Below are positions 44,960-56,260 of a DNA stretch of 64,000 bases, piece after piece. Each line of letters begins with the position of its first letter. The first letter of the stretch is position 1. A program made the translations under genes and the position numbers. Below the pieces are notes generated by a model. That model searched no databases. It saw only the letters and a program-made list of their open reading frames with translations, and was not told the DNA's origin. Source of the DNA: Pollenia angustigena (Eukaryota; Arthropoda; Insecta; Diptera; Polleniidae); contig OV884058.1 of the NCBI GenBank assembly GCA_930367215.1, positions 221,816,208 to 221,880,207 on the forward strand, written 5' to 3'.

Positions 44960-45263
44960 GGAACATATTTGGAAAGCGATTTTCAGAATACAAAACTTGA
45001 CATCATTGCAAAACCAAAATTTTAGTCAGATAAAAAGTTTTTGTCGCTTAGTACATTTTCGTGGTCAAGACATTGGCGCTTAATACAATGGTAAATGGCG
45101 CTTAAAACATTGACATGGACACAAAAAATAAAGGTTTGAAATAAATTGTGTCGTTTAATTCATTTTTTATTTTTTCTGTTAAACAATACAATAAATCAAA
45201 ATCTATATAAAAAGTAACAAAACATTTATTTCAAAACAAAAATTCAAAAATTACACTTAGAGA

Positions 45264-45509
45264 TCAAAACGGAAATTTTTTAGAAAATGAATAATCATTT
45301 TGATTGTCAGACAAATCATCTTCTTCGTCTGTCTCTTCCAATTCGTCTTCTTTCTCACCAAATGTATTTTTTATAATATCCTCGCATTCTTGTATGTATC
45401 GTTCAGGAATAAACTTTCTTTTGAGCAGACTCTCTAAATCCTTTCGTTTCGGGCCTGATACTGGCAGTTTTGAAGAATAGAAAAATTTTTTAAACTCAAG
45501 GACAATCAT
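45264..45509 (-). CDS. 81-codon ORF, possible transposase C-terminal remnant
   Basis: Reads minus from ATG 45509 to TAG/TAA-type stop at 45264. Sequence features: LPVSGPKRKDLESLLKRKF in the first half, then a strongly acidic stretch (EKEDELEETDEEDDL). The LP.S..K..DL..L...IP pattern reminds me of C-terminal regions of some unclassified insect transposases, but this is a weak resemblance. It lies inside the TIR element at 44611-45895, which is the only contextual support. It could equally be a chance frame. Confidence 0.3.
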   Translation of the reverse strand: MIVLEFKKFFYSSKLPVSGPKRKDLESLLKRKFIPERYIQECEDIIKNTFGEKEDELEETDEEDDLSDNQNDYSFSKKFPF

Positions 45510-45895
45510 AATCTATAGTGTTATAAGCGACAAAAATGGATCGGATCAAGTTTTAGTTGGATGAGTGTGCTAAGCGACATTTTCGGTTAAACTAAGCGAT
45601 ATCTAACAACATTTTTGTGTGGACTTTTTGTTGCTTACGACAATTACATTTTTAAAAATGTCGCTTAGCATAATTCCTTTGGCGGATAATACAAATTTCA
45701 GGGAGCAACTTAATTCCAATGAGAAAACTTGACGGTTGATACAATTTTATTTTCTCTCTAGTTTCCTTTGCATCCATGATAGGGCAGCGAAACCCAAGCC
45801 AAAATGTGGCGCTTAACTTCTAGTATAGTTCCACATCAAAAAGTCATTTTCGAAAAAAGTGTCGCTTAATACATTCTTGCGGGAAGGTATCGATA

Positions 45896-47475
45896 TAATG
45901 TTCGGCTCTTTTTTGCAAATAGTTACAAACGGTATTAAGTGTTGTGTTCGTCTACAAAATCACTTAAAAAAAATATCGTTCTTGGGTGTGTGAGCCGAAC
46001 GATAAATAATGTACCGTTTGTTTTCGAACAGTGCCATAAATCACATAAATAAATTAGGCTTTTTGCGATTTGCGATTGCTAGGACATGACCGTAGGCTTA
46101 TATGGTTTTTTTAAATCCAAAATTTTTAAAAACAAGAAATTAGATTGCTATTTTCGAAAGTTTTTAAAAATAATGTTGTTCTCAAAAGAAGCTAAATTTG
46201 AAAAAAAAAACTCAGGTTTGACTCATCATGGCAAACCGATGTTCTGCATTTTGGTTTTAAAAATTCATTCATGAGAATACTACCCTTGCAAACTTTTGTG
46301 CTTTTTTTTAATACAAGTCCGCCCTAATGTCCATTGTAACTGTGTATCGTCATGAGTACCATTAAATTTTATTTATAACTTTAAGATGATCAATTGAGTT
46401 CAATTAAAAAAAAAACGCTTAAACAACAATAACAATAAAGTTATTCTCCCATATGCCTGTCTGTTTAAATTGGTTCGTTAGTAGTAGCCTTGCATTTATT
46501 TACACTATTGAGCATTTAGACACACATGTACATACATATAGAAAGTGAAATTTAATTTTAATGCTTTTAAGACCGCATACAGAATAGCTTAGAAATGTAG
46601 TTCGAACAGCAGTTCAAAGCAAATGTTGCCATTTATGATATTTGATTTGCCTATTTTTCACTTTCAGATTTTTAAAAACGTTCGGTTAAAAAAATATAAT
46701 TAGTTTAGATTAAATTTAGAATTTCTAAATATTAATCATTTTAATATGATTTGAACTTTAAAATTGTATTCAGATGTTTATTTAATTGTTGGCTAAAAAC
46801 TTGAAATTTTATTCAAAACAAATAAAAGTGCTATGTATATTCGACTTTGCCTTCACAATTGAAATAAAATCGGAATTATAAATTTTAGGAAAAAATCAAT
46901 TTCTGTTTAATGGAAAACAAATTTAATTATAGAGAAATTTGTGAACGTCGATTTTAAGAAAAATAAAATTGATATTTTAGGAGGACATTTGTATGGGGGC
47001 TTGGTAAAATAATGGACCTATTAGTGCCATTGTAACTTAAAGAATTAAGCTCTTCTTTTCTTTTCGTATTTGTCAAACACCCTTATTTCAGAGAGGACAT
47101 TTGTATGAGAGCTTGGTAAAACTATTGTTAGAATTGTCATCGTCAGCTCATTATTGTTTTGGCGCATATGACATGAAGTTTCCTCAAAATATACTCGATA
47201 GAATTGTTTGTATTTTGTACACTGCCGTCGGCACATGTTTTAAAGAAAAATTTAAATTTTTGTGAATTTTCATGAGTGAAGTTTTATTGAAAGTTAAATA
47301 ATTTTTTGTGCCGCATTCGCCACTTTTCTTAATTTACATATTTTTAAAAAGTAGCTTTCTGTGCTACATACGTATACTTACTGCTGTGTATTGAGTTGTT
47401 GTGGTGTAGGGCTCTATTACGGTTCACAACTCAACTCAGTTGAGTTGTAAATAAAACAACTGGTTGTGTTGAGTT
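45896..47475. other. Intron sequence, mostly unassigned repeats
   Basis: GGACATTTGTATGGGGGCTT at about 46982 and GGACATTTGTATGAGAGCTT at 47094 are direct repeats about 112 bp apart. Otherwise AT-rich without genes or clear element ends. Confidence 0.35.
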
Positions 47476-47849
47476 CCCTGTAAATAATAGGACCAGTCCA
47501 AACACGCGTGTAAAGAGTAGTCCACAAGGGACCAGGACTAGTCCAAAAGTAACCCAATCGTATGGAAAAAACATGGTCTATTTAACATTACGATGTCCTA
47601 GGGGAGGACCATATAACCAACCTTTGGACTACTAAGATGTAGTTTTAAAACTACTCCATGGTATACACAAGAGGATTAGTTTTGAAGTCGTTTAAAAACG
47701 AAAGCACTTCGTTAAAAAACGAAGACATGTCGTCTGACTACAAACACTTTTAAACAATGACATGGTCCTTGCTTGCATTACATCGGACCAGTCCATGGAG
47801 TAGTCCATTTTATCAAAATGGATTATGTGGTCCAATTTTATTTGCAGGG
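47476..47849. mobile_element. TIR element, CCCTG(C/T)AAATAA family copy 1, 374 bp
   Basis: Starts CCCTGTAAATAATAGGACC and ends in the inverse of CCCTGCAAATAAAATTGGACC. The interior (TAGTCCACAAGGGACCAGGA, ACGAAGACATGTCGTC) is inverted relative to copy 3 at 51452-51804 over about 350 bp. Confidence 0.75.
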
Positions 47850-48955
47850 TAGGACATCGTAATCAGAGAAAGCCAAAAAATTATATTTTTAATACTTATA
47901 ATCTATTCATACGCCACCGAGCACGAGTACAGGCAGGTATGACTACCAATAAGTAGAAGCATGAATAAGTTTTTATATCGACCGGTATGAGTATGAACAA
48001 ACACGCATGCTTATGGGAAATCCTTTGAATGCGTATGAGTATAGACATGTATCGTAAATATCGACAAATAACTTCAACATTTTGTATGGTTATTTTAAAG
48101 CAAGTAGTGTTGCCACGACCTAAAAATTTATGTTAAAGTTATATTAAAACATAAATATTTGCTATCAAATTAAAATAATGCTTCTAAAGCTATAATAAAC
48201 TATAATCTATTTTACGAAAGAGGTTTTTTATAAAAATAATAAAAAAAGGAGGCTATCAACTATTTTGGGATCTTTTCTGTTTCTTTTTTTATGTTTCCAG
48301 CTAAAGAGAAATCTTAATCTAATGCTGCGCTGCAGGCAGGTAATTTCATAAAATTATTGATTCTTATTAAGACAACCGTGGATACCTTGTGGAGTTGTTT
48401 TTACACCATATCATGATGTCGAAGTCTTCTTTAAGGCTAAAATTTTCGTTGGCATACTGATTGACTTCAGCAATTAAATTTTAAACCATTTTTTAACGAC
48501 TTAAAAATGCAACTGGCAACAGATAAACTACTCAAACTGATAATATGTATGAATGTATTTACCTATATATCTCATTTCTTAACTGCGAATATGAATATTC
48601 GATTTTTTTTGGATTACGGTAACTTTTTCTGTTTTTATTAAGAACGATTAAAATAACACGACGTATTTTAATTTGCATCCATTTAGTAATTTTTTTAGAT
48701 TTTCTTAAATAAGAACGCAAATCTTTATATTACAGAAATTTTTTTAAAGTCAACCATCGTTTTCCAATAAAATTTTGTTGAATTGTACTCAAACGATTTT
48801 GAAAAAACGTATTTATTTGTGATTCAGCAATTTGGAAAAGAAAAATTCTGGCAACATTTATGAAAAAATTTGACAAAAAAAAAAAAAAAATTGTTTGAAG
48901 TCAATGCTATAACTATGGGTGTATCTGAATATGTGCGAGTATTAAACACAATAAG

Positions 48956-50356
48956 CAGAGTTGCCAATTTAGCGCCTTTGGCGCTAGATTTAGCGCTTTT
49001 TAACTGTCGATAATGCGCATATTTTTTCTATAGCGCTTTTTTTTAAAAGAGCGCTAACTTAGCGCTTTTATTGATACCTTACATCTTTGTACTTTAATTT
49101 GCATACATTAAAATCAAGACACAATAAACAAACATTTGTTTCGTTTCTTAAATACTTTTGATATAAAGTACTCTGAAATGCATACTATGCACGGAAAGAA
49201 GTTAATTTTCTAAAGTAATCCATTCTTTTGGTTTGATTCAATTAATTTTTATTTGGATCGACATGTTAAGCAAATCAATTAAAAGTTTCTTATTTTTATA
49301 TCTGTGGCATTTTGACAAAACATCTTAAGACAAATTTTAAAAGTTGAAATTTAAAAACATTTTTCTTTACGTTTTTAAAATTTTGTATTATAAATTAAAT
49401 TTTTCTTTATTTTATTATTTAATAAAAATGATTTTTTCACCAAGTTTTTTTTAAAAACTTTTTTGCTATCGTATCTCGACTTTTTTGCATTTGTTTTGTC
49501 AAAATGCCACAGATATTAAATTTTCTTAAACTAACTAGTGCTACACGTTTTTATGAAAACAAAATTCAGGCTCTTCTTCTGATTTTGTAAAATAAAAATC
49601 AGCGAAAACTTGATTTAAGTACATAACTATAGATTTAAAATAATTTTTTTTTAGCTGCAGTTAAGTAAATTTTAGTTCGCTTTGAGTCATTACTTTTTGC
49701 TTAATTAAGTCACACATATGTTTACAATAAGAAATTTTTCGACGAGAATGGTGGAAAATTTTCTTTGTTCAAGCCATATTTTCTGTTGATTTAGTTAAGA
49801 ATTCTTTCCGTGTATATTTGAAATTATATTACTTTACCTTTCTGAAATATGTATCAGAAAAGGCTTTTTAATGTTTTATTAACACTGTTCGGCAAAAAAC
49901 AAAGAAAAAAGTCCGGGTAGTGAACTTGATTATGTGATTTTAATTGACTTTAGCGTGCTGAATCCAAATAGTTTATTCAATCACGTCTAGTTAACATTGT
50001 GTTTACTGATCTTCATGATTTCATCTCTAATTTTATTCATAATATACCTTGATTTCTGATAAATGATAAAAATGTGTACATACTAATTTGCATGAAAAAA
50101 TGGTTATGTATCATAACCGCCTTATTTCGGTCGAATGATAGAAAAGAAATGAAAACGGATTTGAGTTAATCGCTGTAAACTGTTTGTATTTCTAATATTT
50201 TTATTTAAAACGATTTTTTTTACCACCAGTGTAATTAATAAAACTTGGTTCTTAAAAATTTCATTAAGTTTTAATATTTAAATTTGATTTAGCGCTTTTT
50301 AGCGCTTTTTGATTGGTAGCACCGCGCTTTTTGATTTGAAATAGTTCACAACCCTG
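48956..50356. mobile_element. hAT element, 1,401 bp, duplication ACAATAAG, TTTAGCGC subterminal repeats
   Basis: Starts CAGAGTTGCCAA, ends CACAACCCTG; ACAATAAG at 48948-48955 and 50357-50364. (T)TAGCGC(TTTT) words cluster at 48975-49075 and 50290-50335. Interior interrupted by 49190-49812. Confidence 0.9.
49190..49812. mobile_element. TIR element, 623 bp, CACGGAAAGAA ends, innermost of the nest
   Basis: CACGGAAAGAAGTTAA on the left and TTAAGAATTCTTTCCGTG on the right. TAT on both sides may be its duplication. TTAATT/AATTAA-rich interior, plus an inner palindrome (TCTGTGGCATTTTGACAAAA near 49302 and TTTTGTCAAAATGCCACAGA near 49495). No ORF. Confidence 0.7.
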
Positions 50357-50626
50357 ACAATAAGTATGATACCATACATGAATGAAATCAAATGCGCGTG
50401 GATATACACAAGTATGAGAATAAACAGATACGAGTACGCACACGTATTGAAAATTGTCGATATGTGCTAGAGTACTTGCATTTTTTTTATACCCATTGAC
50501 TTTCTCTGATCGTAATGTTAAATAGACCAGGTTTTTTCTATACGTTTGGGTTACTTTTGGACTAGTCCTGGTCCCTTGTGGACTACTCTTTACACGCTTG
50601 CTTGGACTGGCCCTATTTTTGCAGGG

Positions 50627-51451
50627 TAAATCTGCGATCGGCAACCTATACTATTACATTTTGCGATTGTATGCGTTGTATGAATTTTACATATGTATGG
50701 CTATTTCCAAAAAAACGTCAACCACAAAAAATGGAAAAAAAAAATTTTCTTTTCAAGATTTTTAGAGAATTGCTTATATTTTTTTAATATATGCGTATAA
50801 ATTAATTGATTCGAAAAAAAAAGATAAATGGTCAACGAAGTACTACAACTTTTAGCACATACTTGTGTATAGTAGAAAATATGCATTTGGAACAAAAATA
50901 CTCTAATCTAAGGCATATTTATGATCTGAAAAACATTTTTTAATTAAGTTTCTTATATAAAGGATTATAAATAGCAACATAAAAAAATTTTAAATCATGG
51001 TGGAAAAATTGTCCCGTTTACAATGTCCCGTTTACAATTTCTTTAACAATTTATTTAAAAAAATGTAATTCATATTTTATTTTGAAATCGAAACCATTTT
51101 TAGGGCCCATTAGTACGCAACATTTTAAAATTAATCCCAATAAAATATTGTGTCAGGTTTCGCAGAAATCACTGTTTAAACAGTTACCCCTTAAAACCCA
51201 CTTCCGTTTTTAGTCCCGTTTACAATCACTGGTTTTTTGCAATTATCTCGGAAACCACGACAGTAAGCGAAAAATTTCATTTGCGGAAATTAAAGAGCTA
51301 ATTGAGAGTTAAAAGAATCATTAATTTAAAAAATGAAAATCAGGTTGTTTTTTACAGTTTTGTCAATATAAACGTGTGCGAATGTCCCGTTTACAATCTT
51401 GGAAGTGCCCATATGTTGTTGTTAATGTTGTAAAATTCTCTTCTATGAGTG
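50627..51451. repeat. Intron segment with four GTCCCGTTTACAAT copies
   Basis: GTCCCGTTTACAAT occurs at 51011, 51025, 51213 and 51384 on the plus strand, the first two directly adjacent. Otherwise AT-rich; ORFs are short and unrecognised. Confidence 0.6.
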
Positions 51452-51804
51452 CCCTGATCCATTTTGATAAAATGGACTACTCCATGGACTTGTCCAATGT
51501 AATGCAAGCATGGACCATGTCATTGTTAAAAAGTGTTTGTAGTGAGACGACATGTCTTCGTTTTTTAACGACATGCTTTCGTTTTTAAACGACTTCAAAA
51601 CTAATCCTCTTGAGTATACCATGGAGTAGTTTTAAAACTACTCCTTAGTGGTCCAAAGGTGGGTTATATGGTCCTCTCCTAGGACATCGTAATGTTAAAT
51701 AGACCAGATTTTTTCCATACGTTTGGGTTAGTTTTGGACTAGTCCTGGTCCCTTGTGGACTACTCTTTACACGCGTGTTTGGACTGGTCCTATTATTTGC
51801 AGGG
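51452..51804. mobile_element. CCCTG family copy 3, 353 bp, inverted and complete
   Basis: Starts CCCTGATCCATTTTG and ends GGTCCTATTATTTGCAGGG. Inverse of copy 1 with the uninterrupted centre that shows where copy 2 was invaded. Confidence 0.78.
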
Positions 51805-51815
51805 TGTGCACACGT

Positions 51816-52643
51816 CAGTGATGCCAACTTAGTGCTTTTAGCACTATTTATGGTGCTTTTTGATGCCTCAAAACGCCAAAATTTTATCCATAGTGCCAAA
51901 GTAAAAAAAAGCACTAACATGGTCCTTTTTAGATTTTTTGTTAGTGCCTTTAGTGCTTTTTACAATTTTTATTTTTTTTTCTACCATTTTTTAAAACTAC
52001 GATTATATAGAGGAAGATTAAGTTCAACTTTGCTATTTGGGGTACAATTTTGAGAAGGCTTGTAAAGATTTTAAGATTTCAAATGATAAAACAATGATAA
52101 AAGAAAGTTACATTCGTTTTACCTAAACCTTTATTTACGAGGTTAGAGCTAGGCTTCCTAGCAATTTGGAAATTTTACGAAACGTTGCACTTTTAAGCGT
52201 GCATAAAAACGATGTATTTCGATAAACATTTTTTTTTTTAAAGATTTAGACACTATTTCAAAAATAGAATATGGATTGGAAAATATTAGGAATTGTTAAA
52301 AAACATGCAGTTGGAAATCGTGCAAAAAAACGCAAAGACTTTAAAAACAAAAAAAAAAAGAGCCGTAGCTTGGTATATGCAAAGTGGTAAATAAATTAAA
52401 AACAGCTGACAGAAAATACTTTTAAAACGAGCGTTGTGGAACCTGCCATTTTTCATGCTCTTTAGTTTTCCACGTGTTTTGCACTTTTTCCTCTTGTGCT
52501 ATTGAAAAAAGGTTTGACTTAGTGTCAGAATGCAAACATACATGTTTTTTCTATTTTACACCTTATGTGTGTTCTTTATTCAGAAGCGTACATACATATG
52601 TTAAAATAATTAGATAATATCATAAGCCAATTGTTTTATTTAA
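51816..52643. mobile_element. hAT left end (CAGTGATGCCAAC, TTAGTGC repeats) and unassigned sequence
   Basis: CAGTGATGCCAAC at 51816 is followed by at least six (T)TAGTGC(TTTT) or inverse words up to 51965, the same design as the hAT elements at 36796 and 48956. I found no matching right end with an 8-bp duplication, so this is a one-ended relic. Confidence 0.55.
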
Positions 52644-53153
52644 AGCCTGGTACTCTGTTCAACATTTCACGTGAAATGCTGTCAAAACGCATATGAAAAA
52701 AACTTGTGCGGAATATCTATGAAATAATGTTGATAGAGTTGTACTCTGTTCATTTTATGAAAAAGTTCCGAAATGTTTCTGGCAACATTTTTTTACAACT
52801 GCGAAATAAAGTAAGCTGCACTTATTTCACGTGGAATTTTAAGCAAAAGCAAAAAAGGATGAACTGATTATTTAATAAGAAATAAAAAATTAATATAACA
52901 CAACCGGTAACAGTTTTTTATCCATATGTATTTACTTTCTTTTTTATTAAATTTTTTATTAAAAAAAATTATTTTATAAAATACATGTGGGGTTTGTTTA
53001 CATACGTAAAACAATGTCGCATACTTTGCATGAATAAAATCGGCAAATTGTACAAACTCGCATGATAGGTAACATCGATACATGTCAAAATTTTCGTGTG
53101 AAATAATAAATGTTGCTCAACATTTTTCATAAATTTGAACAGAGTACTAGGCT
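52644..53153. mobile_element. TIR element, 510 bp, TAA duplication (PIF/Harbinger-like)
   Basis: AGCCTGGTACTCTGTTCAA and TTGAACAGAGTACTAGGCT; TAA at 52641-52643 and 53154-53156. A subterminal phrase TGTTC(A)...ACTCTGTTC repeats near the left end. ORFs inside are not genes. Confidence 0.78.
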
Positions 53154-53387
53154 TAAACGATAAAATATAAGGATGCTTATTGAAACATATGCTGTCATTA
53201 AGTTTTATAAACAATGGTCGGTCACTGCAAATTTTCAGTAATTGCAACCGGCCATATTTCGCACTGTATTACTTTAAAACTGTTTTATGGCCAATTTAAA
53301 CTCCAAATGATTTGGTTCATATTATTTTTATTGAAGATAATAATAATACATTTAAAAATTTTTATATACAAATGTAAATATGTTTAT

Positions 53388-53473
53388 TTAGTTCGCCAAA
53401 TGGGAAATCCCATCGCCAAACACGTTTCAAAAACGCCACGTTTGGCGAGAAATCGCCATATCTGACAGCCCTG
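53388..53473. mobile_element. hAT right-end relic with CGCCAAA repeats
   Basis: TCGCCAAA, ATCGCCAAAC, ACGCCACGTTTGGCGA and AATCGCCATA crowd 80 bp that end CAGCCCTG, like the right end of hAT elements here. No matching left end was seen. Confidence 0.4.
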
Positions 53474-53482
53474 TAAATAAGA

Positions 53483-53804
53483 CCTTTGTTCAAAAATTAT
53501 TAAAACAAAAAAATGTGTCTCAAAGCCAGCCGGCCGCTCTGCTTGTGTGCGCGTCATTGCTTGTGCAAAAACTTTTTTGTTTGACGCAGTAAAATTAATT
53601 GTTTGAAATTTATAGGATTTTCATTAAACTTTTTGTTTGATTCAGTTAAATTACTTGTTTGAAAAAATCAGTGTTTTTTTTCAATAAACGAAATGCAAAT
53701 AAATTGTTTGAATATGCGAATTAGTTTATAGGACCGATTTCAGACAAAAAATTGTTTGGCTCTACAAATTTTTTGCTCGAATTGGAAAAATAATTTTTTC
53801 TGTG
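53483..53804 (-). mobile_element. Truncated copy of the ACAGAAAAAATTATT element
   Basis: Inverse of 27798-28115, including CGCCGGCTGGCTTTGAGACA-like and GCACAAGCAATG parts, ending AATAATTTTTTCTGTG. Shows the element at 27801 existed without the tandem array. Confidence 0.75.
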
Positions 53805-53989
53805 TAGTCTGGGTTTTTGAGATCTTTGTTGAACTAGTTGTAGTTCATCTGAAAAAATATTTGTGCCTCCACGTAAGGGAACAGCTTAGTTTTGCTTAAT
53901 ATGTTGGTCTTTAATGAAAAAACAAAAAACACATTTCAGCGAAAAAATTCGAGCTTCAGACTACCTTAAACTAAGTTTAAACTTAATTC

Positions 53990-54800
53990 ACATCTCAAAA
54001 ACCCGGCCTTCTTCACTTAATAAGAGGACCCAAAACGGAGCCTTAGGGGGATACCATTTAAAATTGACAAATTTTTAGTGCAGTCCTTGAAAAGTTAAAT
54101 TGCTCACTAAGTTCTTGTTATTATTATAATTTAGTCAGTATAATTAAAGGTTTTAGTCAAATCCATTGATACTTAACTTACTGTCTAATTTCTTTAGTTT
54201 ATGTTAGCAATATAGATGTATCGCAATAATTAGAATTAGCGAAATGCAGTATTTGTTCTTTCAATATATATTCAACTGCTTTGGATAAAGCAGTTTACAA
54301 GGTCTACAAACATATTTCGATTTAGGAAACGCGAGCAGTTTTTCATGTCGAAGAGAAATCAGAAAATCTCAGAATCAAATAAACATGGTGAGTAATAATT
54401 TGAGAGATATATGGAAAAATGAATTTTAAAAACTGAATAGAAATCACATCACGGCCAAGAGTTTTAGACTTAACCTTGCAGATCGCCTCAAGTTTCCTTC
54501 TGATTCACGCATCTAAAGGAAAAAGACCCATCATTTAAAGAGTTAAAATCAAAAGTTGATGACGAATCAACACTTCCAACAACATGAACAAAATAATCAT
54601 TAATATCATCAACTTCAATATTGCTGGTCAATCTTTACAGTCAATTAAACCAGACATTTTTAAAATTTTCCACATGCCACAATTATCCAGACTAGGAAAT
54701 AGGCGGCGAGATCTTAAAATATTATGTAACGAAATCGTGTCCTTTTGTCTACCCCTCTTACATCTCTAACCCAAAAAAGAAAATGGTATGCTTTTTTCAA
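53990..54800 (-). mobile_element. LINE relic (reverse transcriptase region)
   Basis: On the minus strand a degenerate GIP...LRFGS box (near 54030-54060, from GIPQGSVLGP), a SIDLTKTFN-like box further upstream (near 54160) and the YILKEQILHFANSNYCDTSI segment (near 54270-54215) appear in RT order, with many stops. Old and inactive. Confidence 0.5.
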
Positions 54801-55736
54801 GTAATATTAAAAATTCCGTTTGGGAATTTACATTGAAACGACAATAAAAAACTAAAATTAGTCTTTGTTTTCAATATACATAAGTTCTGAAACGAAAATA
54901 TTAATAAGCGTGTCTGTTGCTTACAGGTAATAAAACGCAGGAAACCCCATCATAATCAAGGTTTTTTTAAATAATTGTCCATGAAAATTTATTTTTTATT
55001 TTTTAAATAATTTTTACAGACATTGATATATTTTTATGCAGTTTTTAGAATGGGTTATAAAAAAACCCATTTCATAATGAATTTTGTAAAAAGTACTAAT
55101 TCTAACTAAATTTTAAAATGTTTCTGCTGGAATTATCGAATTACTTTCTTAGCAAAAGCTTAATAGTTTCTTGCGAGCTTTAATTTTCTGACATTAGGGT
55201 GGGACGAACAGAGATCTGTTGGATAAATACGAGAACGAGTTACTTGAGGTCAATGGCCCCTAAGGTAAAACATTCGTCTTCTCGAGACAAAAACATTGAT
55301 ATATCAAACTTTAAGATCGGACTGTAAATATCTAAGATATAACGAAAAAACTAAAAAGGGTTCGGCAAAAAAAAAAAAAAAAATTCGAAACCTCCTTGTA
55401 AAAATACTTTATACGGTGGTACGTGGAAACCTTGTTTTTTCCTTATAAGGTGATACGCTCTTACGTTCATACTTTATGAAGTCTGAGATCAATAATCTCA
55501 GTTGAAAGAATAATTTTTATTAAATCTATTTTATTGCTCATAACTGTCGTAGCACACACAATTACTTATGAATCTGTCTATGTGCAAATATTTCACAAGT
55601 TTATTGTTAAAGTATTTCAAATTGTAGACATTTATAAATAAATTATTTGCATGACTGGCGGTACCACTTAAACTTACAAATATAAATTAAATATTTAATA
55701 TTTTTAAATTTTTAAATACATATGTACTATGTACAT
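54800..55736. other. Intron sequence, nothing recognised
   Basis: AT-rich. TTAGGGTGGGACGAACAG at about 55194 resembles the TAGGGTGG ends of nearby repeats. No genes. Confidence 0.3.
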
Positions 55737-56260
55737 AAGGGTGGTCTTTAACTGTATGGATCAAATTTTTTTTCTATTTTTCCATGCTCTAACCCTCCAA
55801 TTCGGTGGGTATTGATAAAAAAAACAACTCAAAAAATTTTTAAGGACGATCCGCGAAGGCTAAGCCGTCCCTCAAGCCCGCCGAAGTTTGAGAAAAATCG
55901 TAAAGTCCGACTTGTATGACTTATATTTAGGAAAATATTAGTTTTACATAAAAACCGTTTTCTAAGAAGTTGTTGTTAGTTAAGTTTCTAACAACTTTTG
56001 CCTTAACAAGTTTTCTCTAAAACTCATATTGAACAAAACCTAATTAAAATAAAAAGTAAACAGCAGCATTGATGCGAATTGTTTCTTTAGAACTGTTTTT
56101 TCTTACACACGTCAATTCAGCTTTAATATTTGTGTTTGTGCGCGTTTGCTTAAAAAAAAATAGTCAACGCATATCATTTGTTTCTAACGTACCACGGTTG
56201 ATAAAGTTGGTGCAATTGTACTTTTTTGATAAAGCCAAAAAGTACGGTGGTACCCTAGGG
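55737..56260 (-). mobile_element. AGGGTG-end element, inverted copy 1
   Basis: AGGGTGGTCTTTAACTG..., then segments (GGACGATC(C/G)GCGAAGGCTA, AAGTTGTTGTTAG, GGTACCACGGTTGATAAAGT-like) that are the inverse of 57709-58232. A further partial copy of the end starts at 56259 (AGGGTGCCCGTTAAAATC). Confidence 0.65.

Larger units (their letters stand above)
44611..45895. mobile_element. TIR element, 1,285 bp, with many GTCGCTTAATACA-like repeats
   Basis: Ends TATCGATACCTTCCCGCAAG and the inverse, extending inward through AATGTATTAAGCGACA; TA on each side. The motif (T)GTCGCTTAATACA or its inverse recurs, with variation, at least ten times between about 45040 and 45880. The hAT MITE at 44723-44959 is inserted in it. 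A possible coding remnant is at 45264-45509. Superfamily not identified. Confidence 0.75.
47864..50508. mobile_element. hAT element, 2,645 bp with nested insertion, duplication ATCGTAAT
   Basis: Starts CAGAGAAAGCC, ends GACTTTCTCTG; ATCGTAAT at 47856-47863 and 50509-50516. Subterminal TATGAGTAT/TACGAGTA(C) words lie at 47930-48060 and 50380-50480. Contains the hAT at 48956-50356; own length without it is about 1.24 kb. No transposase read. Confidence 0.92.
47850..50626. mobile_element. CCCTG family copy 2, truncated, split by the hAT at 47864
   Basis: AGGACATCGTAAT (47851-47863) and ATCGTAATGTTAAATAGACC (50509 on) rejoin to the uninterrupted order seen at 51684-51705 in copy 3; it ends GCAGGG at 50626. 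The empty site is thus visible in the sister copy. Confidence 0.8.

Noticed and set aside
51816..53473. A single hAT element from CAGTGATGCC to CAGCCCTG
   Set aside because: The flanking 8-mers do not match and the subterminal words differ, so I list the two ends as separate relics.
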